A stretch of 64,000 nt of DNA from Methylomonas koyamae (GTDB taxonomy: Bacteria > Pseudomonadota > Gammaproteobacteria > Methylococcales > Methylomonadaceae): assembly GCF_019669905.1 (NCBI RefSeq), contig NZ_AP019777.1, positions 2,046,001 to 2,110,000 of the forward strand, read 5' to 3'. The notes under the pieces are model-generated. The model ran no database searches and was not told where the DNA came from. It saw only the letters and a program-made list of their open reading frames with translations. Shown piece after piece: positions 29,501 to 38,378 of this stretch (its first letter is position 1; every line of letters starts with the position of its first letter). A program made the translations under genes and the position numbers.

Positions 29501-32500
29501 CGACGACATCGGCGTCAACGACAATTTCTTTGCCTTGGGCGGCCATTCGCTGACCATCACCCAGGTTTTTTCGCGGATTCCGAAGCTGTTCGACGTTAAG
29601 CTGGGTTTGTCCGAGCTGTTCCAACATCCGACCGTCGCCGGCCAGGCGGCACTGATTCGCAACCGGCAAGCCGGCGGCGCGGCATCCTATCCGGCCTTGA
29701 CCCGTAAGGAACGGCCCGAGCCGTTGCCGTTGTCTTATGCCCAGAGCCGGCTTTGGTTCGTGCAGGAATTCGAACCGGGCAACCCGGCCTACCACGTGCC
29801 GAACGCGGTGGCCTTCGCCGAACCGGTCGCGGTCGAGGCGATGCGCCAGGCGTTGGTCTGGCTGACCGACCGCCACGAGTCCTTGCGCACCCGCTTTCCG
29901 GCCGCAGCCGGCGAACCGCGCCAGGAGATTTTGGCCGACTTCGTGCCGGCGCTGGCCGTCGACGATTTGACTGCGCTGGCGGAAGCCGAGCTGGAGCAGC
30001 GCATGGCCGAGATCGCCACAACGGAAGCGCGTACGCCGTTCGATTTGGCGGCAGCGCCGCCGGTCCGGTACCGGCTGCTGCTCGGTAGCGACAGCGCCGT
30101 ATTGCTGGCGACCTTGCACCACATCGTCACCGACGGCTGGTCCACCGATATTTTCGTGCGCGAGTTGCGCACCGCCTATGCCGCGTTCCGTAACGGCGGC
30201 GAGCCCAATCTGCCGGAGCTGGCCGTGCAATATGCCGATTACGCCTTGTGGCAGCGCGAGTTTTTGCGCGGCGAAATCCGCGAGCGGCAGTTGGCCTACT
30301 GGCGCCGCGAACTGGACGGCGCGGTGCATAGCATCAGCCTGCCTTACGACTTTCCGCGCCCGGCGCAATTGTCCTGGCAGGGCGGCATGGTCCGCGACCG
30401 CTATGCGCCGGAACTGGCGCAGGGCTTGAAAGCGCTGGCCGAATCGCAGGGCGCGACCTTGTTCATGGCGCTGATGGCGGCCTTCGAGCTGCTGTTGTAC
30501 CGCTGGTCGGGCCAGGACGATTTCGTGCTGGGCACGCCTATCGCCAACCGCCACCATGAAGAAGTGGAGCCGGTGATCGGCTTCTTCGTCAACACCTTGC
30601 CGATCCGGGCCAGAATAGAGGCCGGCACCAGTTTCAACGACCTGTTGGCGGCGGTGAAACAAGCCGCGCACGGCGCTTACGAGCATCAGGACCTGCCGTT
30701 CGAAATGCTGGTCGACGAATTGAAGCCGGCGCGCAGCGCTGCCTACAACCCGTTCTTCCAGGTCTGCTTTGCCTTGCGTAGCGCTTACGAGGACATGTCG
30801 CTGGTCGACAGCGGCGATTGGATTGCGCGCTGGGATTTGTACGTAGTGTTCAACGAGCAGGACGGCCTCAGCGGGCAATGGGAATTCAGCCGCGCGCTGT
30901 TCCGCCCGGAAACCGTAGAACGTCTGGCGCAAGCGTTCGCGGTGCTGTTGCCGCAACTGGTGGCCGATCCCGACCGGGCTTTGGCCGATTACGAGCTGTT
31001 GGACCAACGCGGCGCCGCGGAAATGCTGGCATTGGGCAAAGGGCCGCAGCTCGATTTGGCGCAACGCCTGTTTCCGCACATGTGGCTGGAACAAGTCCGC
31101 GACCGGCCGGAAGCCCCAGCGGTCCTGTTTCAGGATAGCGCTATCAGTTACGCCGAGTTGAACCGGCGCGCCAATCGCTTGGCGCATTATTTAATCCGCC
31201 TGGGCGCCGGCAGCGAACTGCGGGTCGGCATATGCCTGGAGCGCAGCCCCGACTGGATCGTGTCTATCCTGGCCGTGTTGAAATCCGGCGCTGCTTATGT
31301 GCCGCTGGACCCGAACTACCCGGCGGACCGCCAGCAATTCATGCTGGAAGATTCCGGCTGCTGCTGGTTGCTGGGCCATAGCCATCTGGCGGAACGCATC
31401 TCGTTGCCGGCCGGCATTCGGGTGTTGGCTTTGGACGGCGCCTATCTGCAACAGGCGATTGCCGGCGAATCGGTCGAGGAACCGGACGTTGCCGCGATAC
31501 CGCCGCAGCAACTGGCGTACATCATCTATACCTCCGGCTCGACCGGCCGTCCGAAAGGGACGTTGATCGAACACCGCAACCTGGCGCTGGTCAGTGCGGC
31601 GTTGGCGCAACGCTTCGAGTTTCGCGGCGGTAGCCGCATGTTGCAATTTGCCTCGTTCAGCTTCGACGCCTCGGTCTGGGAGTGGGCCGTGGCCTTGGCC
31701 AACGGCGGCTGTTTGTGCATGGCGGCCGACGACGTGATCAAAAGCCCGGAGCGCTTGGCCGACTTTATCGCCGCCGCCGCGACCAGCCATGCTTTACTGC
31801 CGCCGTCGCTTTTGGCCTATCTCGACCCGGCGAAATTGGCTTGCCTCGACCATATGCTGGTCGGCGGCGAGGCTTACCAGCAGGCGTTGGCCGAGGCCTG
31901 GAGCCCGAACCGGCGCTTTTTCAACGCCTACGGCCCGACCGAAACCACCGTGATTTGCATGGCCGCCGATTATCGGCCGGGCGATGCCAAATTAAGCTTG
32001 GGCCATGCCGTGGCCAATACCGAGTTGTTTATCCTCGACGCCAAGCAGCGGCCGGTGCCGCTCGGCGTGCCGGGCGAATTGTGTATCGGCGGCGGCGGCG
32101 TCTGCCGCGGCTACCTGAACCGGCCCGAATTGAATAGCGAAAAATTCATCGCCCATCCGTTCCGGCCGGACAGCGGCGAGCGCTTGTACCGCAGCGGCGA
32201 CTTGGTGCGCTGGCTGGCGGACGGCAGCATAGAATTCCTCGGCCGCATCGACAACCAGATCAAAATCCGCGGTTTCCGCATCGAGCTGGGCGAAATCGAA
32301 GCCCGGCTGATGGAGCATGCCCAGGTCCGCGATGCGCTGGTGCTGGCGCGCGATATTACTGCCGGCAACCGGCAATTGGTCGGCTATGTGCTGGCCGATG
32401 CGGTGCCAGGTTTATCTGCCGAGCTAATGGCGCGGCTGAAACAGAACTTGCCGCAGTTCATGGTGCCGATGGCGGTGATCGTGCTGGACGCCTGGCCGAT

Positions 32501-34040
32501 GACGGCCAACGCCAAGATCGACCGGCGGGCGCTGCCTCTGCCGGCCGAGACCGATGCCACCGGCGGCGTTTGCGAACCGGCAGCCAACGAGCGCGAACGC
32601 TGGTTGGTCGAGCTGTGGCAGGAAATCCTTGGCGTCGATACGGTCGGCGCCACCGACGACTTTTTCGCGCTGGGCGGCCACTCGCTGAGTGCGACCCGGC
32701 TGATGGCGCGGGTGCGGGAGGAGAGCGGGCGTTCGATGCCGCTGAAAGACTTCTTCGTGGCGCCGACCGTGCGCAGCATGGCCGCCTATCTGGACGCGGC
32801 CGGATCGGAGTTGTCAGCCGACGCGGCGGAAATCGAGCTGAACTTGCCGCCGCGGCCGGTGGATTTGGAGGCCGAGTCGGCCATCGCGTTGCCGACGCCG
32901 TTACCGCCGTCCGGCGGCATGATGCAAAACGTATTGCTGACCGGCGTTACCGGTTTCGTCGGCGCCTATCTGCTGGAACAAATGCTGGAACGCTGGCCCG
33001 GCGCCACGGTGCATTGCCTGGTGCGGGCCGATTCGGCGGAGGACGGTTTGCGCCGCATCCGCGCCAATCTGGAGGAATACGGCTTGTGGTGGGACGGTTA
33101 TGCGCCGCGGATCAAGGTGGTGGTCGGCGATTTGGCCAAGCCCAACCTCGGCCTGAGCGGCGAGGTGCGCGACTACCTGGCGTCCGAGATCGACCTGATT
33201 ATGCATAACGGCTCGCATCTGAACCACGTGTTGCGCTACGGCCAACTGGCCGCGGCCAACGTCGGCTCGACCAAGGCGCTGTTGGAATTGGCCGCCTACA
33301 ACCGGCTGAAACGTTTCGCCTACGTCTCGACCGGCGGCGTGTTCAATACCGAGATCGGCGGCCGCCGCAAAGTCGACGAAGACACCGATTTGTCCGGCGA
33401 AGGCTTTACCGATATCGAGGGCTACAACGCTACCAAATGGGTAGCGGAAGCGGCGGTCAGAAAGGCAGGGCGCATGGGCCTGCCGATCCAGATCTTCCGC
33501 CTGGGCCGGGTCGCGGTGGACAGCCGCAGCGGCGCCGGCCGGGCTGACGATTTTATTGCTTTGTATCTGCGCACCTGCATCCAAATCGGGGCCTACCCGG
33601 ATTATCCGCTGGTGGAAAAAGCCGTGCCGGTGGATTACGCGGCGCGGGCGATTATCGCGCTGGCAGGCCAACCCGGCGGCGGCGAAGTGTTCCACTTGAT
33701 GGGCGACGAGGCGTTCGACTGGAGCAAGCTGCTGGCGCGCCACGTGGCCGGCAGCGTCGGCCTGAAACGCCTCCGCGCCGACCAATGGGTGGACCGGGTT
33801 AAACAGGCTTCCACCGAAACGCCGCTGCCGTTTGCGCCCTACCTGTTTTATTGGGATACCGACCGCGGCGCGCCGGACAAACGCCGGTTGGAGATCGATC
33901 AAGCGAAAACCCAACGCCGCTTGGCCGAGTTGGAGCTGCCGGCGCCGCGCATCGACCAAGATGCCTGGCAACGCTTCATCGGCCGCTTGTTCGTTATCGA
34001 GGGCCGCGATGTGGCGTTCAAACGCCGCGGCTGGTTTTAG
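26517..34040 (+). CDS. Dimodular NRPS with reductive release: C-A-PCP-C-A-PCP-R
   Basis: A 2507-residue protein. First C domain: opening motif LTPIQEGMLFHS and HHILLDG (His145/146). First A domain: TSGSTGKPK near 610, with an unusual FDLAQKNVWG and pocket read as D-L-K-N-L-G-T-D-L-K, substrate unassigned. PCP Ser1011. Second C domain: HHIVTDG (His1201/1202). Second A domain: TSGSTGRPKG near 1672, pocket D-A-W-L-L-G-A-V-I-K, hydrophobic and Leu-like. PCP Ser2056. Terminal thioester reductase about 2130-2500: Rossmann LLTGVTGFVGAYLL, catalytic Tyr2303 and Lys2307 in GYNATKW. No thioesterase domain is present, so the product should leave as an aldehyde or alcohol by NAD(P)H reduction. The opening C domain is of the type that usually follows an epimerization domain, which fits the decayed epimerase at the end of the preceding protein. 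Confidence 0.93.
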   Translation: MTIDRANIADIYKLTPIQEGMLFHSLSSPESGVYVEQFSQTVPFGVDADLWQQAWNRVIAHHDILRSGFFWEGLEKPVQVVQRQAEIQVREADWSDLAEVERAQRLQALRAADAKQPFDLAKAPLLRLQVIRTGAEQSVLLWTYHHILLDGWSAFIVLDQALQAYMALADGREPALPVSAPYKNYLRWLGQQDRAAAETFWRSYLAGFAAPTPLGLVEGNPGAEPDCDYAVVRRALGQARAERLREFARAARLTPNSVIQGAYGYLLALYSGEDDVVFGCTVSGRPPELEHSQNMVGLFINTLPLRLRIRPGQPVAAWLRELQDGLLALRNYEHSPLVEIQAWSPIGAGLPLFDSMLAVESFPQSSQVQLPDVTVAQKTNYALTLVVEPVGEMNVRAMFDPRRYAPAVVERLLDHWQTVLDEMMLDGERPLATLSAMSAAERLRQAAWNATAADFPRERDLAVLFAERAAQHPERTALVVGAERLNYAELDRRANCLAHFLLARGAVAGGQIALLLEPSVELIIAILAVVKTGNAYAPLDPKAPDTRLAGMLQDLRFGLLLSHRGRGDGLAADGLQIIDLDRSGADWAGQADTAPAVAIDTRRLFYVIHTSGSTGKPKAAGVYHDSFINFILWWNREFGFGNADKCLLINKITFDLAQKNVWGALLTGGELHLAVGDHFDPEYVRQTVAGQGITWINCTPSMAYALVEGDDIDYRDLASLRYLLLGGEPVNKARLAPWLLSEHSRCELVNTYGPTECTDLCTTHRFSREELEQPQWPVTVGKNLPNVRMLVLDRFNNPLPAGIAGEVMIGGASLGVGYLNNPGLTACQFIPHPQPEIAGERLYRTGDLGYFREDGSIVVKGRVDFQVKLRGYRIELEEIDTVLRGHADVQDAVTVVGGGERQQLVSYLVPAAGAAEAAEFRAGLREYLAQRLPDYMVPSVFVPLAAIPLNANGKADRSALPAPDEADAVQSGPMQAPADAVEEALLGIWQKVLGRDDIGVNDNFFALGGHSLTITQVFSRIPKLFDVKLGLSELFQHPTVAGQAALIRNRQAGGAASYPALTRKERPEPLPLSYAQSRLWFVQEFEPGNPAYHVPNAVAFAEPVAVEAMRQALVWLTDRHESLRTRFPAAAGEPRQEILADFVPALAVDDLTALAEAELEQRMAEIATTEARTPFDLAAAPPVRYRLLLGSDSAVLLATLHHIVTDGWSTDIFVRELRTAYAAFRNGGEPNLPELAVQYADYALWQREFLRGEIRERQLAYWRRELDGAVHSISLPYDFPRPAQLSWQGGMVRDRYAPELAQGLKALAESQGATLFMALMAAFELLLYRWSGQDDFVLGTPIANRHHEEVEPVIGFFVNTLPIRARIEAGTSFNDLLAAVKQAAHGAYEHQDLPFEMLVDELKPARSAAYNPFFQVCFALRSAYEDMSLVDSGDWIARWDLYVVFNEQDGLSGQWEFSRALFRPETVERLAQAFAVLLPQLVADPDRALADYELLDQRGAAEMLALGKGPQLDLAQRLFPHMWLEQVRDRPEAPAVLFQDSAISYAELNRRANRLAHYLIRLGAGSELRVGICLERSPDWIVSILAVLKSGAAYVPLDPNYPADRQQFMLEDSGCCWLLGHSHLAERISLPAGIRVLALDGAYLQQAIAGESVEEPDVAAIPPQQLAYIIYTSGSTGRPKGTLIEHRNLALVSAALAQRFEFRGGSRMLQFASFSFDASVWEWAVALANGGCLCMAADDVIKSPERLADFIAAAATSHALLPPSLLAYLDPAKLACLDHMLVGGEAYQQALAEAWSPNRRFFNAYGPTETTVICMAADYRPGDAKLSLGHAVANTELFILDAKQRPVPLGVPGELCIGGGGVCRGYLNRPELNSEKFIAHPFRPDSGERLYRSGDLVRWLADGSIEFLGRIDNQIKIRGFRIELGEIEARLMEHAQVRDALVLARDITAGNRQLVGYVLADAVPGLSAELMARLKQNLPQFMVPMAVIVLDAWPMTANAKIDRRALPLPAETDATGGVCEPAANERERWLVELWQEILGVDTVGATDDFFALGGHSLSATRLMARVREESGRSMPLKDFFVAPTVRSMAAYLDAAGSELSADAAEIELNLPPRPVDLEAESAIALPTPLPPSGGMMQNVLLTGVTGFVGAYLLEQMLERWPGATVHCLVRADSAEDGLRRIRANLEEYGLWWDGYAPRIKVVVGDLAKPNLGLSGEVRDYLASEIDLIMHNGSHLNHVLRYGQLAAANVGSTKALLELAAYNRLKRFAYVSTGGVFNTEIGGRRKVDEDTDLSGEGFTDIEGYNATKWVAEAAVRKAGRMGLPIQIFRLGRVAVDSRSGAGRADDFIALYLRTCIQIGAYPDYPLVEKAVPVDYAARAIIALAGQPGGGEVFHLMGDEAFDWSKLLARHVAGSVGLKRLRADQWVDRVKQASTETPLPFAPYLFYWDTDRGAPDKRRLEIDQAKTQRRLAELELPAPRIDQDAWQRFIGRLFVIEGRDVAFKRRGWF

Positions 34041-34095
34041 CGGCACGTTTGGCCGCAGGCATTGAACTTAATTTAAGCATTGGAGAATGGTCGTT

Positions 34096-34287
34096 ATGGC
34101 TGAAGAATTGGAAACGCGTTTCGTCGTGGTCTGCAACCACGAACAGCAACACGCCTTATGGCCGGCTTTCAAGCCGGTACCCGCCGGTTGGCAACAGGTC
34201 AAGTCTGCCGACAGCCGGGAAAACTGTCTGGATTACGTCAACCGGAGCTGGACCGACATCCGGCCGCTGAGCTTGCAAGCCTTATGA
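34096..34287 (+). CDS. MbtH-like NRPS accessory protein
   Basis: A 63-residue protein with the family core: NHEQQHALWPAFKPVPAGW, then ENCLDYVNRSWTDIRPLSL. The invariant Trp residues, the Pro-x-Gly-Trp and the W-T-D-I-R-P-L-S-L end are all present. MbtH proteins bind adenylation domains and support their folding and activity, so it most likely serves the four A domains of this operon. ATG 34096 is chosen because GGAGA (34082-34086) lies about 9 bases upstream; ATG 34087 would touch that site. The stop overlaps the start of the next gene (ATGA). Confidence 0.95.
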   Translation: MAEELETRFVVVCNHEQQHALWPAFKPVPAGWQQVKSADSRENCLDYVNRSWTDIRPLSLQAL

Positions 34288-35573
34288 AGCCGATGAACGC
34301 TGACGAAGATTTCAACGCGCGGCCGCCGTCGCCGGTGGTGCGCACCGTCACCTTGGGAATGAACCTGGACCCGGACCAGCCGGAGCGCGGCGCGGAATCG
34401 GCCCGGCGTTTTTTCGGCCGGGCCGGCAACCGCCTGGCGGAAAGCGGCTTGCGCGCCCGTTGTTTCCGGCTGGCCGGACAACCGCTCGACCGTTTGCTGC
34501 ACGGCCGGCGGATTCGGGCCAATGCCGCGGCCGAATTCGCGGTGCGGATGGAGAACGCGCTCGGCGATATCTGGTTCTGCATGCCCGGCCCGTTTTTCGT
34601 CGATGCCGGCGACGATCCCGAGTTGCTGGCGCTGGTGCCGGCCGTGATCGGCGCCACCCGCCACGTGTTCATGAACACGCTGGTCAGTTCGGCCGCCGGC
34701 ATGCACCGCGGCGCGCTGCGCCGGGCCGCCGCCGTGGTGCGCGAACTGGCGCTGTTGGACGAACAGCACCAGGCCAATTTCCGCTTTGCGGTAATGTCCA
34801 ACGTCCAATCGAATACGCCGTTTTTCCCGGCCTCCTGGCACCAGGGCGAAGCCGGATTCAGTATCGCTTTGGAATTGTCGGAATTGGCCAACGCCGCGTT
34901 TTCGCAGCCGTTGCCGTTCGACGAGAAACTGGCCCTATTTCGCAATCAGGTGCGGCGCTCGGCGCAGGAGGCAGCGGATTGCGCCGCCGTGCTGGCCGCC
35001 GAGACCGGCGTCGGTTTTCGCGGCATCGATTTCTCGCTGGCGCCTTACCCCGGCGAGGACACCAGCGCGGTCAGCGCAATCGAGGCGTTGGCCGGCAGTC
35101 CGGTCGGCAGTTTCCAATTCCTGTTTTCGCTGTATGCGGTGAATAATTTGCTGAAGCAGGGTTTGGCCGATTTTCCGCAAGTCGGCTACAACGGCACGAT
35201 GCTGTCGGTGTTGGAAGACAGCCATCTGGCGCGGGCGGTCGGCAACGGTAGCGTCGATGTCAAGGATTTGCTGCTGTACTCGACGGTGTGCGGCTGCGGT
35301 CTGGATATGGTGCCGTTGCCGTTGGATGTCGGCGTCGGCCAAATCGCGGCGTTGATCGAAGCGATTTGCACCGAAGCCATCAAATGGAACAAACCGTTGA
35401 TTACCCGCTTGTTGCCGAGCAGCGTCGGCGCCAACGGCGAGACCAATTTCAACCACCCGTTCATCGTCAATACCCGGCCCATCGCCTTGAACCGCAACGC
35501 GTTCGCGCCGGCCAACGATAGCGAGGCCTTTTTCGATCCGCAACGCTGGGCGCCGACGGCGCTGCCGGCTTAA
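34284..35573 (+). CDS. DUF711 family protein inside the biosynthetic operon
   Basis: A 429-residue soluble protein with the DUF711 (UPF0210) pattern: N-terminal VRTVTLGMNLDPD, a central conserved FRGIDFSLAPYPGEDTSAVS followed by IEALAGSPVGSFQF, and a late CGCGLDMVPLPLD. The family is related in fold to glycyl-radical enzymes but lacks a known activity. The ATG overlaps the mbtH stop by ATGA, so translation is coupled. That makes a role in the pathway likely, for example tailoring, editing or handling a precursor, but this is inference. Upstream in-frame starts inside mbtH are rejected. A DUF711 gene is an unusual member of an NRPS cluster. Confidence 0.82.
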   Translation: MKPMNADEDFNARPPSPVVRTVTLGMNLDPDQPERGAESARRFFGRAGNRLAESGLRARCFRLAGQPLDRLLHGRRIRANAAAEFAVRMENALGDIWFCMPGPFFVDAGDDPELLALVPAVIGATRHVFMNTLVSSAAGMHRGALRRAAAVVRELALLDEQHQANFRFAVMSNVQSNTPFFPASWHQGEAGFSIALELSELANAAFSQPLPFDEKLALFRNQVRRSAQEAADCAAVLAAETGVGFRGIDFSLAPYPGEDTSAVSAIEALAGSPVGSFQFLFSLYAVNNLLKQGLADFPQVGYNGTMLSVLEDSHLARAVGNGSVDVKDLLLYSTVCGCGLDMVPLPLDVGVGQIAALIEAICTEAIKWNKPLITRLLPSSVGANGETNFNHPFIVNTRPIALNRNAFAPANDSEAFFDPQRWAPTALPA

Positions 35574-35598
35574 TTCCACTATTGGGCAAGACATACCG

Positions 35599-36408
35599 AT
35601 GATTACCGACAACTGGTTTACCGATTTCAATCTGGGCGGCAGGGCGCCTTATCTGCTGATTTGCTTCCCGTATTCCGGCGCCGGCGCCAACGTGTTCCGC
35701 AGTTGGGCCGGTGCGCTGGACAACGCCGACGTGCTGGCCGCGCTGCTGCCGGGCCGGGAACGCCGCATCGCCGAGCCGGCAATCGGCGATTTGGAGGAAC
35801 TGGTCGCCGCGTTGCTGCCGGCGCTGCTTGCACGCCTGGACCGGCCTTATCTGCTGTTCGGCCACAGCATGGGGGCGTTGATCGCTTACCGGGTGGCGCT
35901 GGAACTGGGCCGGCGCGGGGTGCGGCCGCCGAAACGCCTGATCGTGTCCGGCTACCGCTCGCCGGAATTGAGCAGCCGCAACCGCTTGTTGCATACCTTG
36001 AGCGACAGCGAATTCGTCGTCGAACTGCAACGCTACGGCGGCACACCCAACGAAGTGTTGCAGCACGAGGAAACCATGCAGTTGTTGTTGCCGATGCTGC
36101 GCGCCGATTTTCGCATCCACGAAACCTACCGCCACGCGCCGCAACCGGCGGTCGAGTTTCCGATTGCGGCCTTCACCGGCCGGGCCGACCATCTGGTGCC
36201 GGGCGAGGACATGGCGGCCTGGCGCGACAAAACCGAGTCTGATTTCCAACATCGCCTGTTCGACGGCGGCCACTTTTTTATCAGCGAGCAGCGCCAGGCC
36301 GTGCTCGCTGCGCTGCAAGACATCGTCAACGAGCATATCAAGGACGATATTTTGTTGCCGTTGGCGGGTATCACCCATGCCGCCGCCGGTTTCGAACCGG
36401 CGGTTTAA
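35599..36408 (+). CDS. Type II (editing) thioesterase
   Basis: A 269-residue alpha/beta hydrolase of the external NRPS/PKS thioesterase family. It opens with LLICFPYSGAGANVFRSWAG, has the nucleophile elbow GHSMGA (Ser90), a later TGRADHLVPGED with the likely acid, and GGHFF with the catalytic His. Such enzymes remove wrongly primed or stalled acyl groups from carrier proteins. Because the last megasynthase ends in a reductase, this is best seen as an editing enzyme rather than the chain-release enzyme. It starts 25 bases after the DUF711 gene. Confidence 0.92.
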   Translation: MITDNWFTDFNLGGRAPYLLICFPYSGAGANVFRSWAGALDNADVLAALLPGRERRIAEPAIGDLEELVAALLPALLARLDRPYLLFGHSMGALIAYRVALELGRRGVRPPKRLIVSGYRSPELSSRNRLLHTLSDSEFVVELQRYGGTPNEVLQHEETMQLLLPMLRADFRIHETYRHAPQPAVEFPIAAFTGRADHLVPGEDMAAWRDKTESDFQHRLFDGGHFFISEQRQAVLAALQDIVNEHIKDDILLPLAGITHAAAGFEPAV

Positions 36409-36426
36409 TTGACGAGACTATTATTT

Positions 36427-37137
36427 ATGACGCAACCGATCATCAAATTGGAACATATCAGTAAGTCCTACGGCCACGGCGACGGTGCCGTGACGGTGTT
36501 GCAGGACTTGAGCCTGTCGATTCAGCAGGGCGAGTTCACCTGCATTTGGGGCGCTTCCGGCAGCGGCAAATCGACGCTGCTGAACCTGATGGGCTTGCTG
36601 GACCGGCCCGAGCAGGGCCGCATCATCATCAAAAACGAGGCGGTGCTGGGCTTGAACGACAATCGCCTGGCCGATTTCCGCAGCCGCCACCTGGGCTTTA
36701 TCTTCCAAAGCTTTAATCTGGTGCCGGTGTTGTCGGCCCAGGAAAATACCATGCTGCCGTTGCAAATTCGCGGCGAAGCCGACAATACCGCCCGGCGCAA
36801 GGCGCGCGATTTATTGGCGGAACTGGGGCTGGAGCGGCATTTGCACAAGCGCCCGGACGAAATGAGCGGCGGCCAGCGGCAACGGGTGGCGATTGCCCGC
36901 GCCCTGATCGGCGACCCCGACATCGTGCTGGCCGACGAACCGACCGCGAATCTGGATTCGGCCAATAGCGACGCGATCATTTTGTTGATGCAAAAGCTCA
37001 ATCAAAAACGCAAAGTCACGTTTCTGTTCGCCACCCACGACACCCATTTGTTGTCCTACGCGGCGCGCTCGATCCAGGTCCGCGACGGCCGCATCGTCGA
37101 CGACCGCCACAACACCTATTTGAGAGAGGCCTCCTGA
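36427..37137 (+). CDS. ABC transporter ATPase, LolD/MacB type
   Basis: A 236-residue nucleotide-binding subunit. Walker A GASGSGKST, Q-loop in FIFQSFNLVP, signature MSGGQRQRVAIARAL, Walker B IVLADEPTANLDS, and H-loop in FATHD are all present. The Q-loop region and short length place it with LolD, MacB and FtsE-type ATPases, which drive mechanotransmission exporters rather than ordinary importers. ATG 36427 is chosen over TTG 36409. It overlaps by one base (TGATG) with the permease gene, so the two are coupled. Probably energises export of the lipopeptide. Confidence 0.92.
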   Translation: MTQPIIKLEHISKSYGHGDGAVTVLQDLSLSIQQGEFTCIWGASGSGKSTLLNLMGLLDRPEQGRIIIKNEAVLGLNDNRLADFRSRHLGFIFQSFNLVPVLSAQENTMLPLQIRGEADNTARRKARDLLAELGLERHLHKRPDEMSGGQRQRVAIARALIGDPDIVLADEPTANLDSANSDAIILLMQKLNQKRKVTFLFATHDTHLLSYAARSIQVRDGRIVDDRHNTYLREAS

Positions 37138-38378
37138 TGTCCATGTCACTCGCAATGCGCTGCAAACTGGCGGCGCGCAACGTTCTGAAAAACCGGCGCA
37201 GGAGCCTGGTCACCGTGCTGTCGGTGGCGATCGGCTTTCTGGCCCTGAGTTTGTTCGAAGGTTATTTCACCTACGTCTACCGGATTTTGAAAGACCAAGC
37301 CATCGTCGGCGAGCGCCTGGGCCATTTGACCGTGGTTCGCCGAGGTTTCTTCGACCAGGGCACGCTGGACCCGGAAAAATTCCAACTCGATGCCGCGGCG
37401 CTGGAACTGGTGACCCGTACCGTGCGCGAGGTGCCGGGCGTGAAATTGGTCAGCCCGCGTCTGGCCGTCAGCGGCTTGGTCAGTAACGGCACCACCTCGC
37501 ACATCTTCATCGGCGAAGCCATTTCGGCGGAAGACCAGATGGCGCTGCGCGGCGCCGAATACGCCTACTTGCCCGGCAAGCTGGCGCCGGGCCAGGACGA
37601 TGCGGTCGTGATCGGCCAGAAGATGGCGAAAATCATGGGCTTGCAGCAGGGCCGCGACGGCGTGTTGATGGCGTCCACGCTGTCCGGCATGGTCAACGCG
37701 GTCGATTTCCGGGTCGGCGAAGTGGCCAATACCGGTTCGATGGGCACCGACGACAAGTTCGCGTTGCTGCCGTTGGCTTTGGCGCGCAAGCTATACGGCA
37801 GCGACGGCGCCGACCGGGTCGTTGTGTTGCTGGATTCGGTCGAGTCGATTCCGGCCGTGAAGCCGGTATTGCTGGAGAAACTGAAGGCGGCCGGCTTCGA
37901 CGCCGAGATCAAGGAATGGAGCGAGTTGTCGGTGTATTACACCCAAGTCAAAGGTTTGTTCGACATGATGTATTTGTTCATCATGGTCGTGGTGGTGATG
38001 GTGGCGATGACCAGCGTGGTCAATACCATGACGATGGCCATCGCCGAGCGTACCCGCGAAATCGGCACTTTGCGCGCCATCGGCATGCGCTCGATGACGA
38101 TCAAGAGCCTGTTCGTCATCGAAGGCGTCATCATCGTCTTCGTCGGCTCGCTGGCCGGCATGGCGCTGTCCTATGCCGTCGGCGCCGGCATCAATCTGGC
38201 CGAGATTACCTACTCGCCGCCGGATTCGTCGGAACAAGCCGCGCTGGTGATCGAATTGTTGTTTAATAACATGTTCGGTTCTTTATTCACTCTGTCGGTG
38301 CTGGCCGCGGTCGCTTCTTATTTCCCGGCCCGCCACGCCACGCAAAAAACCATTGTCGGAGCCCTAGGCCATGTTTGA
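37137..38378 (+). CDS. ABC transporter permease, FtsX/MacB/LolCE type
   Basis: A 413-residue membrane protein. One N-terminal transmembrane segment (RSLVTVLSVAIGFLALSLFEG) is followed by a periplasmic domain of about 230 residues. Three more membrane segments follow, containing the FtsX-family stretch NTMTMAIAERTREIGTLRAIG and a final one before ARHATQKTIVGALGHV. This topology is that of the MacB/LolC/LolE permeases, which move lipoproteins or toxins from the outer face of the inner membrane. No separate MacA-type adaptor is encoded next to it; a LolA-like protein follows instead. The last bases overlap the next gene by eight. Confidence 0.9.
   Translation: MSMSLAMRCKLAARNVLKNRRRSLVTVLSVAIGFLALSLFEGYFTYVYRILKDQAIVGERLGHLTVVRRGFFDQGTLDPEKFQLDAAALELVTRTVREVPGVKLVSPRLAVSGLVSNGTTSHIFIGEAISAEDQMALRGAEYAYLPGKLAPGQDDAVVIGQKMAKIMGLQQGRDGVLMASTLSGMVNAVDFRVGEVANTGSMGTDDKFALLPLALARKLYGSDGADRVVVLLDSVESIPAVKPVLLEKLKAAGFDAEIKEWSELSVYYTQVKGLFDMMYLFIMVVVVMVAMTSVVNTMTMAIAERTREIGTLRAIGMRSMTIKSLFVIEGVIIVFVGSLAGMALSYAVGAGINLAEITYSPPDSSEQAALVIELLFNNMFGSLFTLSVLAAVASYFPARHATQKTIVGALGHV

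Noticed and set aside
34158..34283. Upstream start for the DUF711 protein inside mbtH
   Set aside because: It has no ribosome site and would add an unrelated Arg-rich extension; the ATGA overlap at 34284 is the natural start.
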